Source of the DNA: Beroe forskalii
Taxonomy: Eukaryota; Ctenophora; Nuda; Beroida; Beroidae
Length of the DNA stretch: 64,000 nucleotides
Reading direction: 5' to 3'
NCBI GenBank assembly: GCA_011033025.1
Contig: WFMF01000518.1
Span: 53,149 to 117,148 of the forward strand
Below the pieces are notes generated by a model that saw nothing but the letters and a program-made list of their open reading frames with translations, had not been told where the DNA came from and searched no databases. A program made the translations under genes and the position numbers. Shown here in pieces: positions 11,339 through 22,260 of the stretch (its first letter is position 1; the number at the start of each line of letters is the position of its first letter).

Positions 11339-11737
11339 CCTTATCTAACCGGTCCTCAAGGACAAAAAAGATCTTAAGATTTTTGTCTAAAGGGTCGGTT
11401 AAAAAAATCGACGGTTAAAGTGGGGCCGATTAAAGGCCATTTGATTTAAATGTCAGATGAAACTTTTGCTACTTGGCTTATGAACTGTTAAATTCATTTG
11501 ACATATCGCATATATAATGACCTAAATCATGATATTTGGCCAGGATTTGAGTGTCTTGATGCAATTTACTTATTAAAAAGTTGGTTTTTGTGGCTATTTT
11601 TGAGCAAAAATTCTTGTTTTGGCAACTGCTCTTAAAATTTTCGTCCAAGGGGCCGGTTATTAAAATGTTTCAGAAATGATTCGATTTTTGTCCATAGGGC
11701 CGATTAAAAAAGGCCGGCCAAATAAAGGCCAATAAGG
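11339..11737. mobile_element. 399-bp MITE with CCTTATTGGCC termini and TA duplication
   Basis: It starts CCTTATTGGCCCTTAT and ends with AAAGGCCAATAAGG, flanked by TA at 11337-11338 and 11738-11739. Subterminal GGCCGG/CCGGCC motifs recur. A third terminus of the same family, ending at 12590 (AAGGGCCAATAAGG then TA), matches the left end even better than 11737 does. The true element could therefore be 11339-12590, with the right inverted-repeat arm inside it. Confidence 0.75.
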
Positions 11738-11756
11738 TATTTCAATTTTCAGATAT

Positions 11757-12540
11757 CATGCTTTCAAATCAAGCACGTTTCACTGTTTCAGTGTTTGTTC
11801 CCAGTCCAAAAGCTCGTTACTCGATCACTTTTATACTGGTACAATGTATTCCATGATACACACACTGCTGCACGCAGGCCACTGTGTAGTGTACGCTATA
11901 ACATGTAGCTGTAAAGTGTGTGGGGAAGGGCTGTGGATACAACATTACCGGAAGTAATTTGATCATGGATGTGTGTAAACAATGATATATCATAGTGTAG
12001 GTAATATGAAACAGAATGAAACTTACATCAGGCTGAACCCGTGAAATTCTTGCCTCACTGGTGGTAGACCAGTGAAAACATTGAATCCCGGGTCAGTCAC
12101 GTGACATCCGCATGACATCCACATGACACTACGATCTCTGGTCGCACCAGGCTAGGCCCGGGAAATTCTTGCCTCACTGGTGGTAGACCCGTGAAAACAT
12201 TGAATCCCGGGTCAGTCACGTGACATCCGCATGACACTATGATTTCTCTGTGCACCAGGGTAGACCCGTTAAATTCTTGCCTCACTGGTGGTAGACCAGT
12301 GCAACTGTGGCATTTTTAAATCATTGGGAGCCTCTGGGGGGATGCCTAAAAAAAGGCCGGCTAAAGCAATGCATGTTTATTGTTTAGGCAGACTTAAACT
12401 CATAGATGTTAACATTGAAGCAGCTGTTGCGGGCTGTTGATGCATCATATCATAGGTTGTGAGGAAAATAATACTAAAATGCTGCTTGCAAACACAACCA
12501 TTGAGTCCCAATTATTTCTGTCCCAAATGTCTTTGGACAG
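11757..12540. repeat. Right arm of the ~0.78-kb inverted repeat
   Basis: Reverse complement of 7672-8455 with only scattered differences, such as an extra TTGCGGGC near 12425 and altered bases near 12301-12320. The arms are separated by about 3.3 kb that holds two MITEs, a hairpin and a minisatellite. Confidence 0.9.
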
Positions 12541-12714
12541 AATTCTCAGTCGTTTTTCCTTAGGGGCCGGTTAAATAAGGGCCAATAAGGTAGTAGAGCA
12601 GTTATATGGTATAGTAGTATGGATATACATTTCGGGCAGAAGTAGTCAAAGTATTTGAATGAAAAAACAGCGATATATTTAAAAATAACTGATTTATTCC
12701 ACTTTATTATTTGT

Positions 12715-12837
12715 CCCAGTTGTCCCAAATGTCTCAATTTGAGACATTTGGGACAATTGGGAAAAATAATAAAGTCCCAATTTTCCCTGTCACAATTTTT
12801 TCCCTCCCCATTGGCCTTTTTGTGAATACAAAAAGGC
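12715..12837. repeat. Two adjacent hairpins in the TGGGACA-repeat zone
   Basis: 12715-12762: CCCAGTTGTCCCAAATGTC and its near-perfect complement meet at TCAATTTGA. 12814-12837: GCCTTTTTGT and ACAAAAAGGC are separated by GAAT. Both belong to the element-rich block and have no coding sense. Confidence 0.75.
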
Positions 12838-12975
12838 AAATGAGAGGGTTGGCAGAGATCGTGGTTGGGAAGTTGAGAAATAGGATATGTGTATATCAGG
12901 TCCAGATTTACAATAGAACTACTGTAATTTCTGGAAAGTGCCCGGATTGCTCCTTTATAATATCAGTCGCGCCAC
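12831..12975. repeat. Interspersed repeat shared with 44035-44190
   Basis: This stretch matches 44035-44190 in the same orientation (AGAGGGTTGGC, GAGAAATAGGATATGTGTA, AATAGAACTACTGT, TTTCTGGAAAGTGCC). Two copies 31 kb apart define a dispersed family. The second copy lies just upstream of the LINE ORF1. Confidence 0.75.
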
Positions 12976-13039
12976 GGCCGGCGTCCGTGCCAAATTTTTC
13001 CGTGACAGCATATTTTTCGTGCCAGCAGATTATTAATAA

Positions 13040-14540
13040 CAATTGATCCATTCAGATTTCAGAGTTTCAGAAAGTGCATATAAATTTACACGTGGCACAG
13101 AATTTAACCATTGTGGCGGCTAGAGTGAATGATTAATGTTCGGATAGGGCTATAAGAACATTACTCATTCACTTTTGTGGCTATCAGAATTTCATAATTG
13201 ACATTTTAATAATGTAGCAAAAGTAAGAAACAACTATTTCAGGAAATGATATTAATAATGATCCAATTGAGGCAATTTGGTAGAGTTATGGGACTAGCCA
13301 CTGAAAAAAGAATCGTCAGAGTTCTGTTCGAAAAAAATAAGTTGAACTAATTACAATAAAAAGTACAAATCATTGAATCATGAGGACTGATCAATGATCA
13401 TCTCGTAGTCGGAAAAAAAACATTTTTATTTGCCAAAGAAGCAGCGTTTTCATAAGTAAGTGGGCAATGCGTACACAGGAGTCATCAAACTGCAAACGCA
13501 GCAAAACACGCGTCTCACATGAAATGAAAGAAAAGCTTCGCGCGAAATCTCAGATCATTACACGAACCTACGAACCATGCGCGGCATTCGTGAACTGATA
13601 ATCACACGAGGAACCTACGCGCCTCCACAAAGTTATGTTCATACGGTATACAAAGAACTCTTCATAGCTGTTATCCATATTCTTGATTACTACATCGTTT
13701 CTTTCAGAGATAAAGGGGGAGGGAAATTAAGTGCCTGCATACGGGATCAACGGACAAGAATTGTGCCGGCAGGCGCAATTCTTGTTTGAGTTAGTGACTG
13801 TCATTTGAGACTCTCAAATGACAGTCCCTAACTCAAAAAAGTAAATTGTGACCGGGAAAAATGGAACATTTGGGACAGTGACATTCCCCCAATAAAGCTA
13901 AATAATAAATGAGTAAATGGAGCAACTTTATGAAATAGGTATCCCACTGAGGCCACCAGGCATTAACAAATAGGGCGGGTGGACCTGGACCATGAGAAAC
14001 ACAGCAAGCTAGACTTTAAGTGTACCTAATACAGATCAAAAAAAGTAACAGTAGGTGACAATCGGAAAGTCAAACCCCGAGCTTTCTCTGGTCCTCCCAT
14101 ATATACTACCCATAAACCCAATCATTGCACTCTACTAAACTAACATTTGACAGATAAGGTACTAAGAAGCTGCTAATGAGACGCTAACATATCAGCTAAC
14201 GTGAGACACCTTGACGCGACATAAGCCATTAGAAACTAAATGCGTCAAGGCTGAAATAGCCCTCATTAACCAATAAACTCACGTCCGTAATTTCTATATA
14301 AAGTTACCATATAAACAAGTAAACATGTAACCACTGTTTGGGAATCAATTTTTGGATTGTCCTTGACCTTTCACCTTATCAACAAGTTATGCAGTATTAT
14401 ATATTACAAATGAATTGATACAAATCATCGAAAAGTTGGCGACTTAGTCAAACGGCCATGGTTCCTGATATTTCGGTCACTGAGAGACTTGACAAGCTTC
14501 TTGTGTCCATACCCAAATATCTCAACAGTAGCAAAGCGAA
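13040..14540. other. Non-coding stretch with two hairpins
   Basis: No gene recognised. 13755-13786 is a hairpin (CAAGAATTGTGCC / GGCGCAATTCTTG). 13786-13837 is a near-perfect palindrome (TTGAGTTAGTGACTGTCATT and complement). The segment 13838-13896 carries another TGGGACA motif and CATTCCCCC, the possible right end of the composite element that begins near 7440. A dispersed repeat related to 4084-4200 lies at 14330-14460. Confidence 0.5.
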
Positions 14541-14544
14541 AGAA

Positions 14545-14851
14545 TGCATCCCAAATAATATATTTGCGAGTTTTATGCGGCTAAGGCTACGTGAGTGAGT
14601 GTGTGTGTATTTGTTCCACCAGAGCTTTTTTAGCGTTTATGTATTTTTCTTCTGTTATTATATATTTACGTTTTTTTCGTGGCTCAAACATAAACTTTAT
14701 ACTTTTATATGACATATTTCCAGTGACACTGTTCAAGGGCTTTTTCCAATTTTCCAACTCTCTAATAACGGCTTTCACTGTCAGTGGCTCTTTCTCGTGA
14801 CATAGCTCAGCATTGACATTTTTCCGTGACAGCTCACAGTTTGCTCAGGCT
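14545..14851 (+). promoter_or_regulatory. Upstream region of Ly6-like copy 1, duplicated at 16805-17500
   Basis: The 300 bases directly upstream of the copy 1 start codon recur downstream at 16805-17500 (shared GTTCCACCAGAGCTTT, GGCTCAAACATAAACT, CCAGTGACACTGTTCA, TTTTTCCGTGACAGCTCACA). This marks the left edge of the tandem duplication unit and probably the 5' UTR and promoter. No TATA box or initiator can be assigned with confidence. Confidence 0.5.
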
Positions 14852-16450
14852 ATGCACCCCGTGAGACTCCTACTCCCATGTCTCATCCTCCTGCTGTCAC
14901 TGGACTCCGTGCACGGAGGTGTCAAGTGTCTGAGGTGCAGGAGGTTCGGAAAGGACTACCAGAGGGTCAAGAACCACCTCAAAACGTAAGTGACATTATC
15001 TTCGTGAAGATGAATCTCAAGATCAATTGCACCAGCTCAAAAGCACGAATGAAACACTTGTACCAAAGTACCTACCAAGCATGTTCATTCATTGTTCAGA
15101 TATAAATTTACATCCGAGAAAACGATTGCTTGATTCATTGATTTTTGTCACCAAATTATTCCTCCATGGCTATAAAAAACTCATTTCAATAGGTTATTTA
15201 TAACTTCTTTTCCGCCATATATTCCCATTATCTCATTATAACGAGTCTTCCACCCCCTCATTTCCCTCTTCAAAACGGACGTAGAGAGTTGTGTCTCAAC
15301 ATTGGAAGAGTGCGAGCATGGGAAGTGCTACTCTCTCACGTACTTCAACGTTACTGCCGGAACCAGATTTGAGGTTAGAGGTATATTGTAAAGATTTGAG
15401 GTTAGAGGTATAGAGATTTGAGGACACAGATTATAGAGATTAGAGATATCACTGTGAATTTTACTGAGTTGATTCACTGAGCTGCTGATTTTTATTAACA
15501 TTGCCTTTTCTAATTCCCTATCGCCCTTCTAAACTTCTCCCCTAATAATTAGGTATGAGACAAAAAATAAATTTCTCTTATACGGACACTTTAGTCGAGA
15601 CACTATTTATTGTAACTTCGCAGGTTCGTGACTGTTTGGGCAAGAAAGGGATCCTCGGTTACTGGAAAGAAAAATGGATAGTCAACAAAATCAAAGGTAT
15701 GGAAGGTGAAGTGGATGATTTCCAAGATTTCTACACGTGCGATGAAGACATGTGCAACAACAGGCAGGACATACTGGAATGTGCAGATGGGTAAGTCAGT
15801 GTGAGAACTAAAATCTGACCAAATTTAACTATTATTTAAGTCCACTCCGCTAAACAGTGTTAACTCTGACACCTGTTCACTCTGACTCCAATCTTTAATT
15901 TGGAATCTGACTCCAGTTGATTTTGACACCAGTTTATTCCACATTCTGACACCATTTTGTAAACTTGTAGGATTGTACACTCTGACAACCAGCGTCAGTT
16001 GGTTTCTATTTATTTTTAAACCTTGTTAACCTTAACTCCAATCTACAATTTGACTCCAGTTGATTTTGACATTCTGACTATTCGTTTCTGACAACATTTT
16101 GTAAGATTGTAATTACATCAGCTTTCCTCGAAGCCTTGATACCATATTTCAATGAATATATAATGGCCTGATATTACGGATGTTGATTACTAATATTTTG
16201 GCACTTCAGGACAAAGATTATTGACGAAACAGGAAAAATGGAATGCCCGGCTATCAACTGTACCTCCACCTACACAGTCCCAGACTCTGACACCAACACA
16301 ACCACCGCCATAGTTGATGAAGGGATGCAAGACACAGGGTGCAATGCCACCAACCAAGGGTACCGTCCTCCAGTATCAGCGAGTGATTCCAACTGTCTTC
16401 ATTTGTTGTCAAATGTTGTCATTTTTAGCCTCCTACTGTCGACTTATTGA
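14852..16450 (+). CDS. Ly6/three-finger-like GPI-anchored protein, copy 1
   Basis: Four exons by reading frame: 14852-14985, 15277-15373, 15624-15790, 16210-16450 (212 residues). The protein has a signal peptide (hydrophobic to about residue 22, then GGVKCLRC), a cysteine pattern typical of Ly6/uPAR domains (CLRC near the start, C......C....C in the middle, CDEDMCNN near the end of the finger domain), a Thr/Asp-rich stalk with N-glycosylation sites (NCT, NTT, NAT) and a hydrophobic C-terminal tail suited to a GPI-attachment signal. Such proteins sit on the outer cell surface or are shed; the ligand is unknown. Donors are GTAAGT, GTTAGA and GTAAGT. The acceptor expected before exon 2 reads CAAAAC here, where copy 2 has CAACAG, so exon 2 lacks the AG needed for normal splicing. 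That is either a pseudogenising change, a switch to another acceptor, or a sequence error. Confidence 0.7.
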
Positions 16451-16804
16451 AGGTATAGACACAAGCATTAGATGACTGTGATGACAAATCAAACCGCGGA
16501 CTTTTCACGTCTCGACACTTTAACTCTAGACAAAGAGACAAAGGTTAGAGACTGGGTTAGAGTTAAGGCGTAGGGTTAGATGAATAAGGCTATGGTTAAT
16601 ACTTTAATAGGCGTAAGGTAAGGTTAGATTTTTGGTTAGGGTCTTAGGGCTGGAAGAGTCGTGAGGTGAAATGTCGGGCTCCCTTGACAAAGTATGGGTG
16701 CAGCATATCTTGCAACACCATCTATGGCACCTAGGTACCATTAACTCCTTGAGAAAGGAGGTATCCCAAATAATATTCAAGGATATATTTTGCATAATCT
16801 CATT

Positions 16805-17500
16805 AAGAAAGAATGTATCCCGAATAACATATTTAGCAAGTTTTATGCGGCTAGCTTTTATGAAACTAGCCGCTAAAGTACGTGGATATTTCTGTATTTG
16901 TATAATTGTTCCACCAGAGCTTTCTTATTTCTTTTCGTGTTTATATATTACTAGCAGGCCCGTTGGGCCTGCATACACAGAGCTCACTCGGCGCTGCTAC
17001 GCAGCACCTCGTTCGCAAATTTCAAACCCCGCAACTCAAATCGACTAAATTATTTTTACCGCATCAAAAAATTCTAATCACACCAAAAGTTATAAAGCTC
17101 CGAAATCAAAACAGCATCAAACCGTAAAGAACGCGCGCGCGATTAATCTGCACGTGCAGAATATCTGTATCAATAGCAACGGCGCGACTAAGCCCGGCTT
17201 AGCCTTTCTTTCTCCTGATATTTCCTTGGCAAGCTCTAATTTAATGGTGTGCGCCCGCACAAACATTATTCACGTGTGAATTTACTTTATTATTAAGATT
17301 TTTCTTCTGTATCATACATTTGGGGTTTCTTTATGGCTCAAACATAAACTAAAATGGACGTGTCTTTGATGGCTTTGTATGATATTTTTCCAGTGACACT
17401 GTTCAGTGACATTTTCCCATTTTCCAATGACATTTTCAGTGACTCTCTCGTGACATAGTTCAGCATTGACATTTTTCCGTGACAGCTCACAGTTTGTTCA
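16805..17500 (+). repeat. Duplicated upstream region of Ly6-like gene, interrupted by an insertion
   Basis: Homologous to 14545-14848, but split by about 340 foreign bases (16946-17290). It ends at CACAGTTTGTTCA, just where copy 1 runs on to its start codon. It marks the original start of the second duplication unit. The second copy's exon 1 begins only at 19908. Confidence 0.75.
16946..17290. mobile_element. ~340-bp insertion beginning ACTAGCAGGCCCGTTGGGCC
   Basis: Absent from the paralogous region near 14640-14660, so it is an insertion. It starts with a small hairpin (GCAGGCCCGTTGGGCCTGC) followed by GCTGCTACGCAGC, and ends near TTTATTATTAAGAT. There is no coding capacity and no clear terminal inverted repeat. 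It could be a SINE-like or truncated element. Confidence 0.6.
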
Positions 17501-19350
17501 CATCAATAGATCATTTTCCAATTAGGTAGTTCAAGTTTAACCAATAACCACTGGCATGGCCACAAATAGATAAATTCCAACAGATTACTGGTTCCACCAC
17601 TCACAGAAGGTGGAAACCCCAAATTTGATGCTCACTAGGCCTTCTGTAAGGAGAGGGAGGCTCAAAAGTGGTGAAAAATAGGCCGAAATTGAACTTCAAG
17701 GGGGGGGGGGGGTAAGTACTCCAATTAGCCACAAAAAGTGGCAAATATTGAGAAAAGTTAAATACTTGAAGCCTTGAAACAAATCCCATCGTTGAGGTGG
17801 TTTGTTGAGTAGTAAAAACCAGTTGGGCTGAGGAAGTTTCCTCATGTATGCTTAGCGGTGGACGGTGGTTAAGGTTAAGCGGGTTTCCCCACATGCAGGC
17901 GCCCGGCAAGGATTTTTTTTCTCGCCATGGCTAGAAAAAAAAGGAAGGGTTCTGAGACTTTGCGGTTAGATTTCGTGACAGTCCTATCTTCCTACCTTAA
18001 AAATACCAGTGGTGGTTAACGATAAGTAGCTAAATACCGAACACGCTGCGTGTTCGGTAAATACCGAACACGCGGCGTGCATGGTTTTAAATACATAACT
18101 CAGCAATGCAATGACCAATCCCTAGAGCCAATATACCTATTGTGTTAGAAATTCTACTGATTAATGATGATTATAGTCCGTCATCAACCTATAAAATTTA
18201 CAAATTTAGCAAAATATAGTAATAAACAAAAGTTAAAATTCAAGAAATAAGTTCATACTAATTATTGATATGGTAAGGCTATACTACTTACCGTACTTAC
18301 AAAATATACAAAACTAAAAATCGTAAAACTACTCCTATACTAAAACTACCTAAAATACGGAACACTACGTAACAAAGCGGAATGAATACAAAACTGAACA
18401 AACATTAAATACGAAATGATGGTGGACTGAATAGTAAATATCTGTTAGAACTTCATTGTGAAAATCATATGCAATGGGTTTCAAATGGTTAAAATCAAAT
18501 TTAACCACCAAAGCACCAATCGGGCCCCAAACATTCTTTTCAAGTTGTCATCGGGACTGAAACGTTTCAACTTTTCAACCACGATTTAACAACTACAACA
18601 TACTAATATAGACTAAGACATTGAATTTTTTTTGCATAATTTGGTCAGCCAATGATGGTCCCAACACCAATAAATTTTATGAAGCTGATTTAGTCTTTGT
18701 TTTTAAGGCAAACATCCTTTTGAGCACCCAAATATACTCTTAATCTCTTAATAGACACCTTGAATTGATCATTCTTTTTTTCAAATTCAGGACAAGAAGG
18801 TGCCAATTTTGTGGTTAAAATGCCCAAATTTGGGCTAAAAATGCATTTTGTGGTCTACTTAACCACAAAAATCAATAAATTGCATATTTTTCATACTATA
18901 TATGTAGTTTCCATTAACAAAAATGAAAACATATGTATTACAACAAGAGGCGTATACATCGCAACATTATTACCAGAACGTGCATAGCTAACCCTGTATG
19001 GAGCCATGCGGTTACAGCAAGGTCATCCACCGTATTTAGCAAGGCAAGGCACGTAGGTTCTCTACCCTCCTCCATGGACATAAGCTGCATATATACCGCC
19101 TGCACACAGGAAAGATTTCCTTGTGCTTTTGAAAGTCATTACGATCATTAGCACATAACTGATCTAATGAGGCAGAACTACTTCCTTTTCCCTTCTCTGT
19201 GAATGCCAGAGAAGTCCCTCAAACAAACACTAGACTCTATGTATATTACAACAAGAGGTGTATACATCGCAACATTATTACCAGACGATGCATAGCGAAC
19301 CCTGTATTGAGCCCTACGGCTTCAGTTCTTGCAGACAATTCAGAATTCTT

Positions 19351-19471
19351 AAAACAAACATTGATAGAATAGCTAATTATGATTTTTAATCATCAAAATA
19401 GTTGTTAAGAATCTTAACAACTATTTTGATGATTAAAAATCATAATTAGCTATTCTATCAATGTTTGTTTT
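19351..19471. repeat. 121-bp perfect palindrome (60-base arms, one central base)
   Basis: Arms AAAACAAACATTGATAGAAT...GTTGTTAAGA (19351-19410) and the exact reverse complement (19412-19471) flank a single A at 19411. I found no mismatch by eye. Confidence 0.9.
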
Positions 19472-19749
19472 AACCACATTTATGAGTTTATGGCAACAAT
19501 ATAGCCTTTAAAGTAGAAATTTCAGTGAAATATTACACTAAAGGCTTATCTCAGATCCTGAGACTATTTCCAGCCAAAAAAAAATTCAGAAAGTGCTTAA
19601 ATCAGTAAATCTGGCAATTTCTACCACCAAAAAACCCACATTCTGAATGACTTTTAACCATCTACTCATCTACCTACTTTACAACACTATTAGTGTTGTA
19701 ATAAGTGGGTTGCCTTAATGTTGCTGAAAAATGGTTAAATGTTGTAAAT

Positions 19750-19790
19750 GATTTGAGCAGATAGTGTAACACTATCTGCTCAAATTATTT
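19750..19790. repeat. Hairpin TTTGAGCAGATAGTGT / ACACTATCTGCTCAAA
   Basis: Sixteen-base perfect arms with essentially no loop, inside the 2.4-kb insertion. Confidence 0.8.
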
Positions 19791-19907
19791 GAGAGTCATA
19801 GTAACCATACTTTGAGGTCATTTGCAGAAACTTTAACCATTTTTTCGCCTAATATGGCTTGTCCCCCAAACTGTACCCTTATTAACTGAACTACTAATGT
19901 TGAGGTT

Positions 19908-22260
19908 ATGCACCCCGTGAGACTCCTACTTCCATGTCTCATCCTCCTGCTGTCACTGGACTCCGTGCACGGAGGTGTCAAGTGCTTGAGGTGCAGGAGG
20001 TTCGGAAAGGACTACCAGAGGGTCAAGAACCACCTCAAAACGTAAGTGACATCATCTTCGTGAAGATAAATCTCAAGATCTATTGCACCAGCTCAAAAGC
20101 ACGAATGAAACGCTTGCACCAAAGTACCAAGCATGTTCAGTGTTCACTCATTGTTCAAAAGTTCAGATAGAAGTTTACATCCGAGAAAACGATTGCTTGA
20201 TTCATTGATTTTTGTCACCGAATTATTTCTCCATGGCTATAAAAATGACTCATTTAAATGGGTTAGTAATTACTTCTTTTTTGCCATATATTTCCATGAT
20301 GACTGTCTTCCACTCTTTCATTTCCCTCTTCAACAGGGACGTAGAGAGTTGTGTCTCAACATTGGAAGAGTGCGATCATGGGAAGTGCTACTCTCTCACG
20401 TACTTCAACGTTACTGCCGGAACCAGATTTGAGGTTAGAGGTATATTATAAAGATTTGAGGTTAGAGGTATAGAGATTTGAGGACACAGATTATAGAGAT
20501 TAAAGACATCACTGTGAATTTTACTGAGTTGATTCACTGAGCTGCTGATTTTATTAACATTGCCTTTTCTAATTCCCAATCGCCCTTCTAAACGTCTCCC
20601 CTGATAATTAAGTAATTAGGTATGAGACAAAAAATAAATTTCTCTCATACGAACACATTAGTTGAGACACTTTTTATTGCAGCTTCACACTTCACAGGTT
20701 CGTGACTGTTTGGGCAAGGTCATCCGTTACTGGAAAGAAAGTGCGATAGTCAACAAAATCAAAAAAAATGGAAGGTGAAGTGGATGATTTCCAAGATTTT
20801 TACACGTGCGATGAAGACATGTGCAACAACAGGCAGGACATACTGGAATGTGCAGATGGGTAAGTCAGTGTGAGAACTGAAATGTGACCAAATTTTACTA
20901 TTTAAGTCCACTCCGCTAAACAGTGTTTAAATAACTCTGACACCTGTTCACTCTGACTCCAATCTTCAATTTGGAATCGGAATCCAGTTGATTTTGCACC
21001 AGTTTGACTCTTCGTTTCTGACACCATTTTGTAAACTAGTAGGATTGTACACTCTGGCAATGAGTGTCAGTTGTTTTTATTTATTTTTAAACCTTGTAAA
21101 CCTTGTAAAACCTAGTAAACCTTGACTCCAATCTACAATTTGGCTACAGTTGACTTTGACACCAGTTTATTCGACATTCTGACTATTCGTTTCTGACAAC
21201 ATTTTGTAAGATTGTAATTACATCAGCTTTCCTCGAAGCCTTGATACCATATTTCAATGTGTATATAATGGCCTGATATAACGGATGCTGATTACTAAGC
21301 GGTTACATGTCGAAGTGGTGACCGTATACCGCAACTTACATGGTCGAGGCGACAGCCGAGACTGTGTAAGTTGGATAATGGACGAGGCGTGCCGAGTTCA
21401 TTATCGTAGGTATACAGTCACAGCTGAGATCATGGAACCGGATTATACCTCGACCGGAAACAGCTGGAACTTACTATTCTCTGACCAAACAACAGTATTT
21501 CTTCTCACTCTGGTCTGACGACCCTCGTCCAGATTCAACGCTCAAGTAGATTTTTGAGTGCTCCTTTATAAAATCAAATTTAATTTTGCAATAACTATTT
21601 TGCACTGTAATTCAGTGGAGACCGTATAACCAAACTTACACGGTCGCTAAAACAAGCTTGGGAGGGGTATAATAAGCGGTTACATGTCGAAGTGGTGACC
21701 GTATACCGCAACTTACATGGTCGTAAGTTGGATAATGGACGAGGCGTGCCGAGTTCATTATCGAAGGTATACGGTCACAGCTATGGACCGGAAACCGAAA
21801 CAGGACTATTCTCTGACCAAACAACAGTATTTCTTCCCACTCGGGTCTGACGACCCTCGTCCGGATTCAACGCTTAAGTAGATTTTTGAGTGCTCCTTTA
21901 TAAAATCAAATTTCATTTTAAGCTTTTTTACACTGTAATTCAGTGGAGACCGTATAACCAAACTTACACGGTCGCTTAAACAAGCATGGGAGGGGTATAA
22001 TAATATTTTGGCACTTCAGGACAAGGATTATTGACGAAACAAGAAAAATTGAATGCCCGGCTACTAACTGTACCTCCACCTACACAGTCCCAGACTCTGA
22101 CACCAACACAACCACCGCCATAGTTGATGAAGGGATGCAAGACACAGGGTGCAATGCCACCGACAAAGGGTACCGTCCTCCAGTATCAGCGAGTGATTCG
22201 AACTGTCTTCATTTGTTGTTAAATGTTGTCATTTTGAGCCTCCTACTGTCGACTTATTGA
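19908..22260 (+). pseudogene. Ly6/three-finger-like GPI-anchored protein, copy 2 (one-base frameshift)
   Basis: Exons by homology: 19908-20041, 20337-20433, 20698-20859, 22020-22260. Splice sites are intact here (GTAAGT; CAACAG acceptor; GTTAGA; CACAG; GTAAGT; TTCAG). Exon 1 encodes the same signal peptide and CLRC start as copy 1. Exon 3 is shorter and carries a run of eight A near 20762 where seven would keep the frame. As written, the product stops soon after. The 3' flanks (AGGTATAGACACAAGCATTAG) are also duplicated, so this is a segmental tandem duplication. The 5' region is displaced by the 2.4-kb insertion, so expression of copy 2 would need another promoter. Either a young pseudogene or a gene with one homopolymer error. 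Confidence 0.65.
21296..22003. mobile_element. Head-to-tail dimer of a ~330-375-bp element with TAA repeats, in Ly6-like copy 2 intron 3
   Basis: Two copies (about 21299-21672 and 21676-22000) both begin GCGGTTACATGTCGAAG and both end GGGAGGGGTATAA. TAA stands before, between and after them. The paralogous intron of copy 1 (16190-16196, GATTACTAATATTTTGG) shows the uninterrupted empty site. Each copy folds into a branched structure: an outer stem GTGACCGTATACC / GGTATACGGTCAC encloses two arms (CAACTTAC/GTAAGTTG and GATAATGGAC/GTTCATTATC). The second copy lacks about 20 bases in the first arm. There is no coding capacity. Confidence 0.85.

Larger units (their letters stand above)
17501..19902. 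mobile_element. 2.4-kb insertion between promoter copy and exon 1 of Ly6-like copy 2
   Basis: Copy 1 reads continuously from the upstream region into ATGCACCCC. Copy 2 has 2.4 kb of unrelated DNA between these points. It is AT-rich with no plausible gene. It contains a run of 13 G (17701-17713), a palindrome TACCGAACACGC-T-GCGTGTTCGGTA near 18035-18060 with a partial second copy, direct repeats at 18931-19022 and 19238-19330 (CAACAAGAGG, ATCGCAACATTATTACCAGA), a 121-bp perfect palindrome and a hairpin near 19750-19790. No matching terminal repeats were found, so it may be a pile of nested insertions. Confidence 0.65.

Noticed and set aside
14587..14778. 63-codon minus-strand frame upstream of Ly6-like copy 1
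   Set aside because: The paralogous region at 16805-17500 does not keep the frame, so it is unlikely to be coding.
17601..17909. 102-codon minus-strand frame
   Set aside because: It spans a G homopolymer and repeat sequence inside the 2.4-kb insertion; no domain visible.
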